Below, one piece after another: positions 11,201 through 25,560 of a stretch of 64,000 nt of DNA; position 1 is the first letter of the stretch; each line of letters starts with the position of its first letter. The notes beneath the pieces were generated by a model. It was given only the letters and a program-made list of their open reading frames with translations, was not told the origin of the DNA and made no database searches. This DNA comes from Struthidea cinerea (taxonomy: Eukaryota > Chordata > Aves > Passeriformes > Corcoracidae). Position numbers and translations under genes: made by a program. Location of the stretch: the NCBI GenBank assembly GCA_013397865.1, contig VZTI01001284.1, forward strand, positions 875,030 to 939,029, in the 5' to 3' direction.

Positions 11201-14200
11201 TCTCTGTTTCCCTTAATTACTTAGAAGGTCAAGGACTCCCACATCTCACTTTACTTCACAAAATGGGGAATATTCCTGTTGGAGGTTGGAGTATGGTTAG
11301 TACATGATGGATTTTCTTCCATTGGCATAGTTACTGAGGCAAGTGCTATCTGTAATGGACTGAAAAAAAAAACCAAACCCTCATCACTCTTTGGCTCTCT
11401 GGAATTGTCTAAAATAGTATAATAGTTACACTGAATTAGGAAAAAATACATGAATCAACCTTGTTTGATTATGTTGTTCTAGTTTTTTTCATACCTTCTA
11501 ATCTTAGTGTAGTCATCTCCCTTTTTCCAGTCTTGTCTCCCTGGGAAAGCTTGCTGTGTGGTCATTTACATGTATCTGCCATTAGCAGATGACTTTCAAT
11601 GCGCCTACTCAGTGCATATGTTGTCCATCTTTATTGGAAAGACAGAACATGTGTTTGCATTCAGAAAGAGGGGGATAAACAGAACATGAATCTCAGATTT
11701 CTTAGCCACAGCCAATGTTGCCTCATGCTGGCAAGTCTGAGGAGCAATGTCCAGATGATACTCTGCAGATACCATTTGTGACCCTGGAAACCACCATTTC
11801 TTTTCAGTTCTTCCTTTTTGTCATGTTGTGGATTTTTTCCTGGTGCAGGTCCTTGTGCAGCTTGAAACCATCCATGCTTCAATTATTAAAACTATGTTAC
11901 ATTGTCGTTTTCAGATTCTAGTGGATCTGAAACTACCAAAAATTTAAACTTGCTTTTTCATGTTAGAGCTTCTTTTTCAGTATTCCCACTTTCAGATAAA
12001 CCAGGAGCTCCTCTCTACTCGGTGCAGCTGGCGACTCCTACCACACCACTGCCCTGCCGAGGTGGGTCCTCAGCACCCTGTGGATGCAGTCCACTTCAGA
12101 TTTTAGTGGGCAGCATGCTCATCTGTGAGAAATCAGTCTGGGTGTGTATGGCCAGGAATTTGCTTCCTGGGAGGAAGCCAAATTTAGAAATTTTCTGCTC
12201 TGGCAGGGAAAGCATGTGGTGCAATACTGGCATGTGTTCCATAATGCCTCTGTGCATCCCTTGTAGACATGCCATAGTCTGAAGGAGCCTGGCGTTTGGA
12301 AGCCAAATAGGAGCTGTCAGAGAATTGCTCCTTCCCTCCTAATGGGCCCCAAAGCAAGGAAATTCCCCAACAAAATGCCTTCTTACCTAAGGCTGGAAAT
12401 ATGTTTCCGTGGAATATTGCAAATGACCTTTTCCTCTGCTCTGGCTCAACAAAAATAACACCCAGTAGCTCCCAGTATTGGGGACGTCAGGAATGAAGAG
12501 TGAAGGGCTTGTTCTAGTCCCCCATTGTTGGCTCATTCGGGGGTGACTCCTCTGTTGCCCCTCCACCCGGTGATGGTGTGTTTGGTGTCGGTTCATCCAT
12601 CACATATGAAGCACCCACTACATGTTCAAAAGGAATGTAAGGCCAGGGTTTGGCAAGGTGGCAGCTCCCAAAGTTATTTCAATGTCTGATGTGTTTCCAA
12701 TACAAATCAATAGCTGCAATCTTCTGAAATTGCTAATACTGTGATAGTTTATGATACTAAAAGTGAACGTAAGCTTTTGATTTGCCAGCTTTCTGTCTGA
12801 AGGGGTATGTTTAGCAGCTAATCATGTCATTTTAACTATGTGGAGAGTTTCCATTCAGTCATGTTGCTGTGTTCAGAAGGCAGGTCACTGTGTGGATGGG
12901 GGGGGATTTTGTAAATACCTTTTTTTTTTTTTTGTGAGCTAAAATAGGCTTTTTATTTTGCTTCATTGCTGGCCTTGGTAAGACTTTCCTCCTTTAGTCT
13001 ACTTAAGTTGTTAGTTTGTGTTTATTATGGTTTTAGCAATATGTAGTGTTTAATTGGGAAGTCTTATTTAAGGTTCGGACAGGGACAGATTTTCTTCAGG
13101 AGAGATCAATTTATGGTTTTCCTCTGGTAGAATATCTTCCCCTTTTGCCTATTTAGGGAATATGGGGAACAAATTGTGTTATGTGGACTTTTCAGCTGTA
13201 TCAATGACAGCATGTTTCCCATTTAAAATGATAAATACTCACCCTATCTGATGAGCCCCGAAAGGGCAGGGAATCCTTTTTCCCTTCCTTTGTCCTTCAG
13301 CACTCCGCTTCCTTTCTTACTGCCCAGAATAGGCCTACATCAGTAATATTCATAAATGATTTACAAAAGTAATTCCTGTGTGATAGCTTGGGACGTCAAG
13401 ATTTTATGATGCTGCCAGATGTGCTATCAAACAAAATTATCTGGTTCAAAAAACTTGTGATAAATCTAGTCAGGGAAAATTCCCCAGGGCAGACTCACCC
13501 TCTACAAAAGTAACTATATCTCATAAAATTGTTAGATTTGCCTTTACCACATGTTTGAAATCAGACTTAAAGCAACAGTTTTATTCATGTCAAAACTTAG
13601 GTTTGGTATAAACTAACAAACAGGAAGAACTGGCCTTAAGCAACAGAAAACTCTTTTCCTTTCAAAACACCACTCGCACTCAGAGGAAATGTCAGAGTAA
13701 ATATCAGAAATATTCGGAAAACCAGAACCTGCATCCCTAAGATACTCAACTATTTTGTCTAGATAATGCATTTTTAGAAAGTAGTCATACCCTAAATATA
13801 GTGGGTGTTACCAGGCTTGGGCTGCTGAGCTCCTGATGGCTGTATCTGAGTACCCTGAAGTTGTGCAGTGAGCAACATGCCCAGCATCTTCCCAGTGTGT
13901 TTGATTCTTCATGGTCTGAGTCAGGGAAAGTGTATTGGTAGCAAGGTGTGTGTTTTGGCCGGGAGTTCGGGTTTTGAAAGAGGGGAAGTGCTGGAGATGC
14001 ACTGGAAGTCTGCGTTGCCATGCCTCCATATTGGGGAAGGCTGGACAAAGGCAATGCACCCTTGGCTTAGCTCTGCAGTTTTATGCTGGTCCTTACTTCT
14101 CGGGAAAGCCCTCAAGGATGTTTAGGTGCCTCCAAAAACATACTTCACAGGTATAAGTACTTCAGTTATGCCAGAAGAGCAAAATGTTTTTGAGCATGAT

Positions 14201-17200
14201 TTTCATCCCGTAGTTCAAGGTGTTTGGGAGGGGGCCTGAAATTCATGACTGACTGCTGGGAGCATCTGGGGCAGAAATTATGAGTTCAGGTAATGGAAGA
14301 GGAGGTAACATCTTGGGAGGTTAGAGCAGAAGAGGAGAGGTGGATTGGGAGGCTTGTGATGTGCCATGTCTCTTGGGAATGCACTTCTGCTTTCGGAGTA
14401 CTCAGACATCCATGGGCTCCCGTGTGCCACTAGATAACACATTTGCTTACAGGTTCAGTTAGATGGAAGTCAGGTAATTAATGCACTTAATAGGTGTGGA
14501 CCTCCAGGCAGAGCTTTGTCTTTGCTGTTTTTCAGTGTTGAGGACCAGTCAAATTTGACTTAACCTCAGCATTAGCTTTCCTGAGCTTCGTATGTTTCAA
14601 TCTAAGACTTGCACTAAGGCTGATAATCAACATTTTTAAAGAAATGTGAACTGCAAGAAATTAAGATGGGCAGAAAAAAACCCAGAAATACTGTGGAAAA
14701 CTCAGAAAAATACCTACCTCATCCTTTTAGGATGGATTTCCTCATCCTTTCTAGGGGTGGATTCAGACCCTAGCATGACCGCACAGCTCCTGTGAGCCCT
14801 GTGAAGGCTCTGCCTGTGGTCACAACTGGAGATAATTTTTTCCTGTATGTGTGCAAAAATTATGTAGTTGATTCTTAGAAATTAAGGCCTTGATCTCTCA
14901 GCTAAATCAGTAAGAGCAAAGAACTAAGAGTAAGAACTAACTCTCTCCTTAAATTTAAGACCTAAGATGCTTTTCAAAGCTGTCTTTTAGTAAAGATGTA
15001 TTTTGATACTTGCAGTAATGTGGGGAATATAATTTCTGAGATAACATGGGGGGAGCAAAATGTATGCTTATGCACTTCTCATTTCTCAAAGTTAAAAGTT
15101 TTCAGGTGTGTTTTAAGGCTTCGTAACACCACATACCTAACTAGAACCTTCTACAACCTGTGATGTTTTTTCCAGTCAATTTTTTTAAATACCTAAAAGT
15201 TAGTTTCAATGAAGGAAATGCCAAAAATCCTTTAAATACAGCTGTAATAGCATCACTTTTTCCTCTCTGTATTTAAAAATAAGAAGAAAGACATTCTTTA
15301 CCAGTACTGAATACTCTAGGGAAGAAAGGTGGTGTCCTGTGGCTGCTCTGTGCAGCCTGCAGCTGTTACCAGAGGTTCTGCCCAAAAACCTCTGGGCTCT
15401 AACAACCTCTGCAACTGTATTTGAGGGAGAAAAAACTTGGCTCCCTTTTGGGATTGAAAGCATCCGAGCCAAAAGCTGGAGTGCCGTCCTCACGATCAGG
15501 TCCCTGTCAGTGGAAAATGGAACGCAATTTCCTGTGCACTCTGGTTTCAGTTGGGTGCCGTGACCACCGTGGAACACAGCATCTGACAGGGGCAATACCT
15601 ACCCTTCTACAGCAGAGCCAAAGGAAATCCCCATTCTTTCTATCCTTATTCCCTTCGTATCCTCATTCCTTCCAGCCACCGAGCGATACTAGTTCGAGGG
15701 TAATGATCCTGTAGAGAGATGCACAGACGTTCGTCTAGAGCCCTGAAATGAGTCCACGTTGTAAATCTGCGGTCTTTGGAAGAATCCACGTGCATACCAG
15801 CACTACCTAAAAGCTATCAGCAAAGGCATTTGGTGGGAAGTGGAACTGTATCATGTAAAGAAATCTGTTTATTATATGTTACTTTCGCATAACAATTCCA
15901 GGATCAAGAGTTCTGTTATTTGAGACATTAAATCCTGCGAGGATCGTTAAAAGTACAGAAATAGTGATGTCATTACAAAATTAACTGGCTATAAACCCAC
16001 AGGGTGACATGTCGATTCATAAAGGGAATAGCAAAACATAATGCAGGGCACATCTGCTGCTCCTATTCCTGCACAACCATCAGCCTATTGGTATCTGCAG
16101 ACCACTTGAAATTGAACATCTGTTAGAAGCACTCAAAAAAGCAGCAGGAGAACCTGTACACCTTGCAAAACGCTTTGCTGTCAGTAACATCATAGTTTCA
16201 GAAGTGTATTTTACAAAAATTGTTATAAGTCCCCTTCAAGTCCTAGATCTTCCTGGCATTGTTTCTTAAATAGCGACAGTATGAGTAATAGTAAAAATAA
16301 CGTGGACCTTTCTAAAGACTTTCCTAACATTTTTATTACTTTTTATTTATGGTACCATTGCAACATGCAGACTGCTATAGAGTCTTCAAACAAAGACGGA
16401 TATGATCTCTGTTCCAAGTAGCTTGGAATCAAGAAAAGGAAGATATATGAAGAGTAAGAGAAAAGGACATGACTCCTGGGCCAAGTGAAGGAGGTGAAGA
16501 AAGGTTCGCATCCTAGAAAGGGAAAGCTGAGTTTGGGGCTTTAAAAAAAAATGCTTGGATGCTTAGAAATAAGACAGCCTGTGGAGACTGACCTGCCTCT
16601 TGTGAAGACTAGCAAAAAGATACTGCAGTGCATTTCACAAAACCTATGTGCGTGATCGATTACAGTCGATTAAGTATTATAATTTAACTGCATCATCTGA
16701 ACTCTTACCCAGTCAGGATGACAATGTGTTTCTCCAAGCTGCATGGTGTGGTAGAGTCCAACCAATTTGCAATTTTCTTCTCTTTAACGAAACAAGAAAT
16801 ATATTTAAGCCAGAGAAAGAAAGATTTCACTATTGATTAGCAGTAGTTGGTGTTGCAAAGTGACCTGACAGACATTTGGAATGCATCAGCTGCCTCATGG
16901 CGCAGCAGCCAAATATCTTGAAGCACAGTTTGCTCTCTTTCACTTTTATTACTTGCAGAAGAAGTGAACTCTGCCAGGGTGTTATTGGAAGGGATGTTTG
17001 CCATTTTAATATGTAATTACTCACACAAACTCGATGAAAACATGTTGCAATAGCTTTGATTTTTAGATAGGTATTGGTATTTACTTGTAGTAAAAAATGA
17101 GAATCATTATAAATTATTTGGGAAAGTGAATTAAAGCATATAGCACAAGTCACAGAAGACGCCCAGTTTTATTCCATGAGTACCGAAGTATTGTTTTGGA

Positions 17201-19744
17201 TATATTCCCCATTTCACTTCTTTTAATAACCAGAGGATTTTTTACCTTGTTGTCCAAGATGAAGCTGGAACCTTCCATAGCCAAAGCGCAGCCTAATTGA
17301 GGCAGTCCAACACTAGTGCAAGGATATGGAGAGTCACTGACGTGGGCAGTTCAAGTGGCGTTTCTGCCAAACCTTTGTCATCGTTCTGAAGCACTCTGCA
17401 TGAGTGCCAGTGGTTTCTAATAGTGCTGAGAATTTTATACAATGAACAACCCAAAATTAAAAAACCTAATGAAGTGTGCAAAGGCAGGACATTAACACTA
17501 AACCCACAGTGAGATATGTGCATTTTTTTTCTCCTGAGATGTTGTCTGGTAATCCATTTTTTAATCAGTTCTGCATCCATGAAACTTCTTTGACTGCCCA
17601 GAAGACTCCACAGTTATAGTTCCAGTAAGAAAGCAATGAAGTGATAAGGAATATGTGGCCCTGTTTGGTAAACTTTGTCTCTGTTGGGCGGGGGGAAAGT
17701 AAAAGTGTTTCAGAGGGTGTTAATGAAATTGTTAAAGCTGCTCTCCAACAGCTGCAAGGACTCTGGAGCTGGTGCCTCTCCTTTCTCATCAGAGGTACTG
17801 AGCACATTGTGGGGTCTAGAAGATTTCTTCTCTTTGGAGGAAAAGAGTAATTTTGGGGTCAGATCTGTTGTTTGAGGCTGGCAAAGTGGAGCTATATCAC
17901 AGAAGGAATCCAATGCCCGAAGTCCCTTTCCTTACCTGAGCTGCAAGTCAGTCCATCTGCCCGTTACCCAGGAGCTCTCCCTTTAATCTTTTTCTTTACT
18001 TCTTTGTCCCTGCAAGTTGTCTGATTGTGTCTGGTTTTATTTAATTGATTTACGTGGTGTTTGGGTGCTTCTGTGCTTTAATTCCATACATTTAATTACA
18101 GAAAATGTTTCTGCTCCCTCCTTCCTTGTTGAAGGAATTGCTTTGTATTTATCCTCAAATGGGAAGGGTGGCATCTTCAGTGAGATGTTGTGTTTGCGGT
18201 TAGAGGGATTCAGAAGTGGTTTCTTACAAGGTTGGGCTGGTTCTTGGCATCCAAGAAAAGGGGGACCACAGTCTGTGATAGGGTTCATGCCTGGATGATG
18301 ACACAAGAGCTGGCTCCTGGGATACAGTTTGAAACAACTTGTGAAAATGTGGGAGCCAGTGAACAAATTCAGTTTCTAGGTTTCTCTGAGATGACTCCAG
18401 CCAAGGGGTGCTCTTCACCTTTGTCTGCTGAGCACTGGTCACCCCACAAGGGTAATGAAGAAGGCATTGGAGCCACGCTACTGAGTCACATCACCTTCGA
18501 GCTTCCAATCGCAAGGTTGATGGTAAGCGTGTGTGACGATTTGCAAAAAATGCTGATCCTTTTCAATTGGCTATCGGTCCGGAAAGTTGGGAACCATTGA
18601 CCTAATGTATGTCTCTAAGGTCAGGGAGAACTATTTCCAAGGATTTGTGCCCAGGATCAGACATCAGCCTGCTAGGAGGAGCATGAAGAAAGGTTGCTGT
18701 CACAATCACTTCTTCTTAGGATGGACTACTTTTCCCTTATTTTTTCCCCAGAATGCTTATCGTGCCTCACCTGATTTCAGAATATGTTGTATTTTACAAG
18801 ACACAACAATACTTTGGACCAAAATTGTATACTAGAATAGATGTCACAGGGTGAAAGTGGCTCCAATGAGTTTCAGATCCAACGAGGGGCAAATTTTTTT
18901 GTGAGCCTGTTAATCACTTTAAACAAAATTGCTCCCCAAGTTGTTGGGAATGATGTGTTCATCTCTGTAGTCGTGTATGCCTATGTAGGAAGTGAATAAA
19001 ATCCTGCTGCCTTGCTGGGTGGCTCTCTGCATGAACATCACTGACAGGATTGGGTCTGTCCATCTCAATGTTCACTGTAGGTCTTTGCAGAATGACCTTG
19101 GTCTGGATGCCTGTGCCAGTATTTTTGTGTTCAGGTGGTGCATTGTTCAATTATTTTAGAAAATGTTAGTCTCAGTCAGCCCATGTAGTTTCTTTCCTAG
19201 TGAAAGGTTATAATTTTCTGTGCAGTGTTTATGTTGCAGCGGAAGGTCTGGGATGACTGGGGGAAAAGGTTGAAGGAGGGCAGCCAGGGCTGCTAGAAGG
19301 ATTGCTGGTGTTTCTGAGGGACAGAGGGAACAGCCTTCACCTGTGGCAGACATTTGTTATAGATTCCCTCTAAGATCAGGAAATGAGTACAGTCATCGCT
19401 TTGTAATTAACTGTGAGGGGAAAATCTCGGGAGATGGCTAAAACAGATTTGTCCACTTAGAGAAGGAACGCCGTGACTTAACAGGTGTATGGTGCCTGTA
19501 CTGCACTACTTAGGAGTTCTTCAGGCTCGGCTGCAAACAAAATATTGTCCGACTATAATAACATTGTGAACCCAAAGACCTTAACTGGTTTCATTATCAA
19601 GTGAGTGCCTGAGGGGAAATACACAGATGGAAAGGCATTCCTTTCCTTTGGTATAATGCTCTCATGCCAGAGAATTTATGGCCAGGACGTGGTTGGCCCC
19701 TGCATGGGCGACTGGTGGGGGAAATACATGAAGTCATTCTGGTC

Positions 19745-20158
19745 TTTTTTTTTTTTTGGTTGTTATCTTGTAGCCTGTTTAAGAGGTGAGTTTTCATTGC
19801 CATCCCCAAGCTTGGGGACAGCATGCTGCAAACTACAACGTGGGATTTGTGCCAGCCCCTTCTCTGCTGTGGACTTTGTTCTCTCCCTGGGAAACAGGGA
19901 GGCAACAGGCCTGCTTGGAAGACACGCAGTACCCTGACAGGTGGATTCAGGCTATTGTAGGTCAGAGTGATGCTCAGCTGGCGTTATCTTCTCAGAATTT
20001 AATTTATTGAAGAATGTGTCGGAGGGCTGATCAGAAGTGGTCCCCTAAAAGTGGAGGGGACTGTAACGGAGGTTGTTTTGTTTGGTTTTTGTTTGGGTGT
20101 TTTGGGGTGTTGGGTATTTTTTGTTTTGTTTTGTTTTGGGGTTTTGAGGTTTTTTTTA
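19745..20158 (+). repeat. T-rich and G/T-rich low-complexity patches
   Basis: A 13-base T run at 19745-19757 is followed, after ordinary sequence, by a strongly strand-asymmetric G/T tract at about 20071-20158 made of GTTTT and TTGGGG-like units. The second patch has several runs of three or four Gs separated by Ts, so it could fold on the plus strand as a G-quadruplex. Confidence 0.6.
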
Positions 20159-23100
20159 CTTTTTCTGGTGCAGAGAGATCTTGGAAAGATCAGCTCTTTA
20201 TTGTGTATTTCCAACAAATATGCTCTACTGGGTAGAGATAGCATCTACAAGGCAGAGCCCTATAGCTCAGGCAATCTGAATGGCTATACTTGAGGGGGTA
20301 AAAAAAGGGAAAGGAAGAGATATTAACTCATCATTTAGCTAGTTGAGGTGTCTATACTCTTTTCCAGTTCATGAGTTACCCTGTGGTTTCTCAATTACAG
20401 ATGTCAGAAAAAAGGTACCTATGAAAGCTACCTATTTAAAATCTGTGACCACAGAGGCTGATGTTCCCTGGAGAGGAGTCTGGTCTGTCCATTTTGGAAA
20501 ACCTGAAGATGAAGATGCAGAGCACATTAGCTGGTTGTCTAAAATACTGTTGTGTTTTACAGAACTAAACAAATACAAAAAGATGGAAATTGCATGCAGG
20601 ATCCATGTTATATTTGTGAGTGTGTGTGTGCGTGCACATTTAGACTTGAGAACCTCAAAGGTATTGAAGCAAAAAATAAGTAATGAAGTTGTGGTTCAAT
20701 TGTAAATGTTACTGTTTCTGTGAGAGACTGAAGAAGTTCTTTTATTATTTAGATTGGCTTGTTTCGTCCTTGTTTATTTACTAGTTTGCCCTCTTTTTGA
20801 ACATTGTATATGATTTCACGGTGAAGAGTTCACAAATCTTAAAATGTTGCCTTCTTGTCAGTGACACTGACTGTACTGCAAAGGTCTTTTTAGAATTTCA
20901 TACAGATCAAATAGCTCTGTTTGTTAAAAAAAGTCAGAAAAAAGGTCACCAGAATCTTTCATTGTTGGCAAAGCTACCTATTTTTTTCTTAGTCTGCGTC
21001 ATAAAAATAGCTGAACAGAACTGCATTCACTGAATTTATTGATTAAAAACAAGCAACCACCCCTTTCCCCACCCTTCCTCCTCCTTCTAACAGACATCTG
21101 GCATGGAAAATGTAAACTAGGTATTTTTATCAAGGCTGTAAGCACCCAGAGTCTGCTATGATGGCTACTGCAGGGAAGCATAAGAATAAGGAGCTTCAGC
21201 AGCTCTGCTAACAGCCACTTCTTCGTTTGAAGAAGATGTTTTGCACAGGTGTTAAAATACGATGCCAAAGTATCTCTTGATATTAGCATACTGTACATTG
21301 AAGCCTGTAATTAACTGCACCCACCTGTACGCTGGCATTTTTGTGACTCTTCCCATCCTTTAAGATATGTGTATCTGAGGATCTAATCCATCTAAGCTTC
21401 TGGACACCCTGAACTACAAATGAAGTCAGAGAGCTGCAGGCATACAGCTCCTGGCAGGATTATGCACCCAGTGAGCTATTGCTCTCATTATGTTGCACTG
21501 CAATATATCATCAGTGTGAAACATCATCCTAATGATGCATTAGTGTAATACATCATCAGGGGAGTCCCACCAGTAATGTATTACTCCAAGTATGGTGCTA
21601 CTCAGTAAGAAAATCATCTCACAGTTCTTGTGTTGTTTCAGAACAGCATGAACGGAGGCAAAATTTGTTGCTTAAGATAGATACAGCTTCCCAATTTCAT
21701 AACTATGTTAATGGTGAGGGTACCTTCTGTGTGCTCTGAGTTTGTGATTGTGTTTTCAAAGAGGTGTGTTTGGACCGTCTTTGGTTGCACTGCTCTTTGG
21801 AAGGAGCAGGAATTGATTCTTTAGATGGATGGCTGGAGGGCTTCAATAGGAGGCTATAAATCTGCTGCCCGAGTGCCTGTTATATAGTTCCTGAGGATGG
21901 GGAGAGGGTTTATGAAAACTTGGTGCCAAAATTTGCAATTTTAAGGATTTTTCTAGTGTCACCCTGATACATCTTCCTGTTTCAGTCACATGGACTAAGA
22001 TAAATACATTTTAAAACCACGTCTCGCAAAAATGAAACCCCTCCATTTCATGTGTCAACCCACTGATTTTCTGCGGTCTGCAAGATCCTATAGCAAAATA
22101 ATGCTTCCCATGGGAGTTGTCTCAAGGGCAAGATTTACTTCAGGGGAAGAGGCAATCAGGTGGTTTTGCTTTATGCTTTTGAATCACAGTTGTGATGCTG
22201 TGAGGTGCTCCATGGGATTGCAGCAGTCCCAGCGACTGCTAGATGGAGGAACATAGCTGCCAGTGGTCCACCTAATATAATACAAGGACTGTACTACTCC
22301 AAATGAAAAATCTGTAGAAGGATTGAAGGGAATATTAGCTACAAAATAGACAGTTCTGGAACATGCTTTTGTACCCGGCCAGCGTTTTCTAGAATGATTT
22401 TTGGATGCATCAAGGTAACAGGTGCAAGGCAAGGAAACCTAAAAGGATTCTGAACTTTAGTGTGCTTTTGAAGCTGCATTGCATATTTTTGATGCTGAAA
22501 TGCTGCACACAAGTTGTTTTTTAGAAAAACCTTCCCAGTCACAGAAAAATTTCATCAAAACCAAGGGATGGTTCTAGAGTAGGTTGAGCAAAATTTGGTT
22601 TCCCTTTACTTTGCTTCTGATTTTCTTGTATTACCATATAACTGGTCTGAGGAGCATGATTGTGGCCTTCTTGGGATTTGTCAGTCACCCCTTTTTTTTT
22701 TCCTGTCATGCTCCCATAAGTTCTTTACCAACTGCTTCTCTCTGCATACCCATGTCAGTAAGATACCATGACAGCATGACTGTTTTTGCAGGAGCACCTA
22801 CTGAGCCTTCTGTTACTGTAGGAAAATGGAGATTTTTTTTAATGCTCTACCTTGTTTCATTCATTCACGATGTTGCTGTCCCGGTCCAAAGTATGCACAT
22901 ATTGGTATAACACAAGGAGAACTTTGTTGGTGTCATTCTTTTACTGGTTAAGTGTTCTGTGGGCTTATTTAGGCAGCAAAAACAGTATTCCAAGCCAAAA
23001 GAACTTCAGTTGTAACTTTCTTGAAGCCTTATTTGGGCAAAGTATGAATGGCGTTAAAAGACAGTAACTAGTTTATTTCTTGAAGTGGTGCTAGGTTAAG

Positions 23101-25240
23101 ATGATCAAGACAAATCACACTGTTCTCAACATCACGGTCTCCCTCACTGCTGTAAGGAGTGCAAACCTGTTCTTTTCAAGCTTCTGCTTGAGACTGGTTT
23201 AGGATCCCAGAGTCCCAGTTCTCTCTCCGGGAGGATGATGAGGCTGCCAGTGCAGCACATCTCTTTTGTGTTAATGCAGAAGCAGTGGAAGGAATAAACC
23301 TTTGCCTGTACATCAGGCATGGGCAGAAGAGTTGAAGTCTGAGGACTTTCTTCTCAGGGTCAGAACCATGGCTGTCTGATAATTGTCTTTGGTTTTAAAT
23401 AAAAATGAAGATCAGCCTTGTTAGCTGCATTAAATAAAAAAAATCCAATAAAAACAAAAACTATCCATCGAAAAGCAGGAGTTGAAAGGCAGAGATCATT
23501 TAATGAGTTGATCTTTATGGTTTTTAAGGCTTTAAGATTAAAATGACTTCTTTGTTTCCCTACTGTTGTTTGAAGTCAGTTTTTCTTTCCCAGCCTGCCT
23601 GAATTCAGCCCCAACAGTAAAAAGTTTTCATCAACAAAAATTGAAAACATGATAAACTTAATTTTCTCGTTTGGCTGCTGCTTAGCGTTTGTTTTTTACC
23701 TTAGAACTACTCAGCTCACATCTTGGAGCCTTCTTGTTAAAGAAACACTGCCCTTCTCTCTGTATGCAGAGAGTGTAATGAATCAAGATTTGCTGTAAAT
23801 AATGTTTGCAGAGTGAAGTGTTTCTGGCAAATTCCTTCAGCTTATTGCATAGTCATATATGGCAGGCTATTGTGTTAATAGATTATTAAATTCTGCATGT
23901 GCCCTTTAACCTTCTCTGAACTGTGTTGTTGTCTTTTAGAAGGAATTAACTAAATCCAAATTAGTGGTGGGCAGTCAATCAACAGTCAGGTGGGGTTTTT
24001 GACCTCACCGGTATGTCCTGTTGCATCGCACTGTGCTCTGTTCTTCCATCAGGCTGCACCGTGACTCAGGCATAAACATGACACGTCAGAAATATAACGT
24101 GATGTGACACGGCCAACAAAAATATCAGTTGAGGGTTCTGTGCATAGTTTCAATCCATTCAGTTCATGGGTTATTCGTTGTCCATTCATGTGTCGATAAA
24201 GGGTTCAGTAGTTTTCAACTTGCTGGCTCTTAAATGAAAGGGAAAACAGGAAAAAAAAGCACCAAAGCAAAGAAAGGATAGCAAAGACCCTCATCCTTCA
24301 GCCAGGTTCCCCTGTGTTCAGTGCCCAGGCTTTGCACTGTGGTTCCAGCTGGTGATATTTGGAACCTGTAAGTTAATTAGAAGGAGAAATTTCTGCAGCT
24401 AGCAATGTAGATATTCTGGGGGAAAAAAAAACATTGCCCCAGGGGAGGAATGATATTTGAGCAGATTTATAGTGCTCTGAGTGTGCATATGAATGAGATG
24501 ATGGCCGTCAATGTGGCTTGCTGCTGTAGGGAACTGTCAGCTTTGCTCGGTGGAAGGTGATCCGTGGAGGGGAGCAGCGAGAATGATGGCAAAATAATGA
24601 TAAAAGTTAGATCGGTTTTAAAACGGGATTTAAAAATTCTTAAAGTATGTAAAAGCAGACTCTCTTTTTCTTCCGGAGGGGAAGGGAATAAGAGTAAACA
24701 CCCCACCTAGGCAAGCATCACCATTTAAGTCTGCTAAATATGGCAGTGGGGAGGAGATTGCCATGTGACTAACCCCCATGTGCCCCCTGCATATCAATGA
24801 AAATCATCCAGACCAGAATTTGAAGCATTCTGGTTTATTCTGCTCTGACAAAATGTATTACTGGTTTTGGTACATATGGAAAGGTCATGGTGGTACAGGG
24901 CAGTGAGAGGGAGGGATTTGGATCTGAGGACCGCAGACCATAGCCGGGCCAAGCCAAGGGGTGTGTCCTGCCCTGGACCACATTTTAATAATACGTCTGA
25001 TATGCTCTGCTCTTCCTCGCTGTGAGGGTGCTGCATGTGACTGACACCCACGTGGGGCTGCGGCGCTGTCTCCCACCTCGCTGTGCGGGCTGGAGCACGC
25101 TGGTGGCCAGCATCCCAAGAGGGGCGATGGATGGGTAGGGCAGGTTCATTAATTACCTTTCTTTGACAGAAGAATTGCATTTTCCGTGTAGACGCTGAGA
25201 GAATGTTAAGTGGGTCGGCCAGCAGTTTTAAGAATTGCTT
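20159..25240. other. Intron segment, no gene recognised
   Basis: No exon or long interspersed repeat was recognised. The only local structure that stands out is the cluster of inverted repeats near 21.5 kb, listed separately. Confidence 0.5.
21500..21590. promoter_or_regulatory. Candidate regulatory block with nested inverted repeats
   Basis: CATCAT-CCTA-ATGATG (21522-21537) forms a 6-bp inverted repeat. GTAATACAT (21545-21553) pairs exactly with ATGTATTAC (21576-21584). ATCATC and ATTA-type words recur throughout. The dense recurrence in under 100 bp suggests a transcription-factor platform, but this is inference. Confidence 0.25.
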
Positions 25241-25560
25241 TTGAATCACTCCTTTCACTTTTATCTTTCTCAGCTTGAATAAATCTCTAGAGGTTGCTAA
25301 TTACAGCATGTTTTCTGTAGCACTGGAGTGGCACGCAGCACATTTTTAACCTCGCCTTCCACAGAGGTTTGGCTTCCCTTGGCGTGCATGTGGAGGAACA
25401 GTTGTGTGTTGCTAAACTCTGTCATTCAGAGGCCCTTCTGTTTTTAAATATTTCTCAGTGCAGCCTGCTGTCATTTACAGTGAGCCTTTATTGAGATCAT
25501 TAAATGGAAAGTTTAAGATTAATTCCCTTTCAGGGCAAGAGGAGGAGGATAAATAACCAG
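25240..25560. promoter_or_regulatory. Candidate conserved non-coding block
   Basis: This repeat-free stretch has several intact homeodomain-like cores (GCTAATTACAG, GATTAATTCC) and no coding potential. Its texture resembles vertebrate conserved non-coding elements. I cannot show conservation without an alignment. Confidence 0.2.

Larger units (their letters stand above)
6788..19738. other. Intron segment, no gene recognised
   Basis: About 13 kb of moderately AT-rich sequence with no recognisable exon or long repeat. Small landmarks are a palindrome at 7734-7750, a (GTTT)-type stretch at 8227-8249 and a T run at 12920-12933. Open frames of up to about 129 codons here match nothing I know. Confidence 0.55.

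Noticed and set aside
11225..11236. AGGTCA followed directly by AGGACT-like half-site
   Set aside because: Zero spacing and a poor second half-site do not match a standard nuclear-receptor element.
24794..25258. 154-codon minus-strand ORF
   Set aside because: No recognisable domain, and another frame on the same strand is also open over the middle part.
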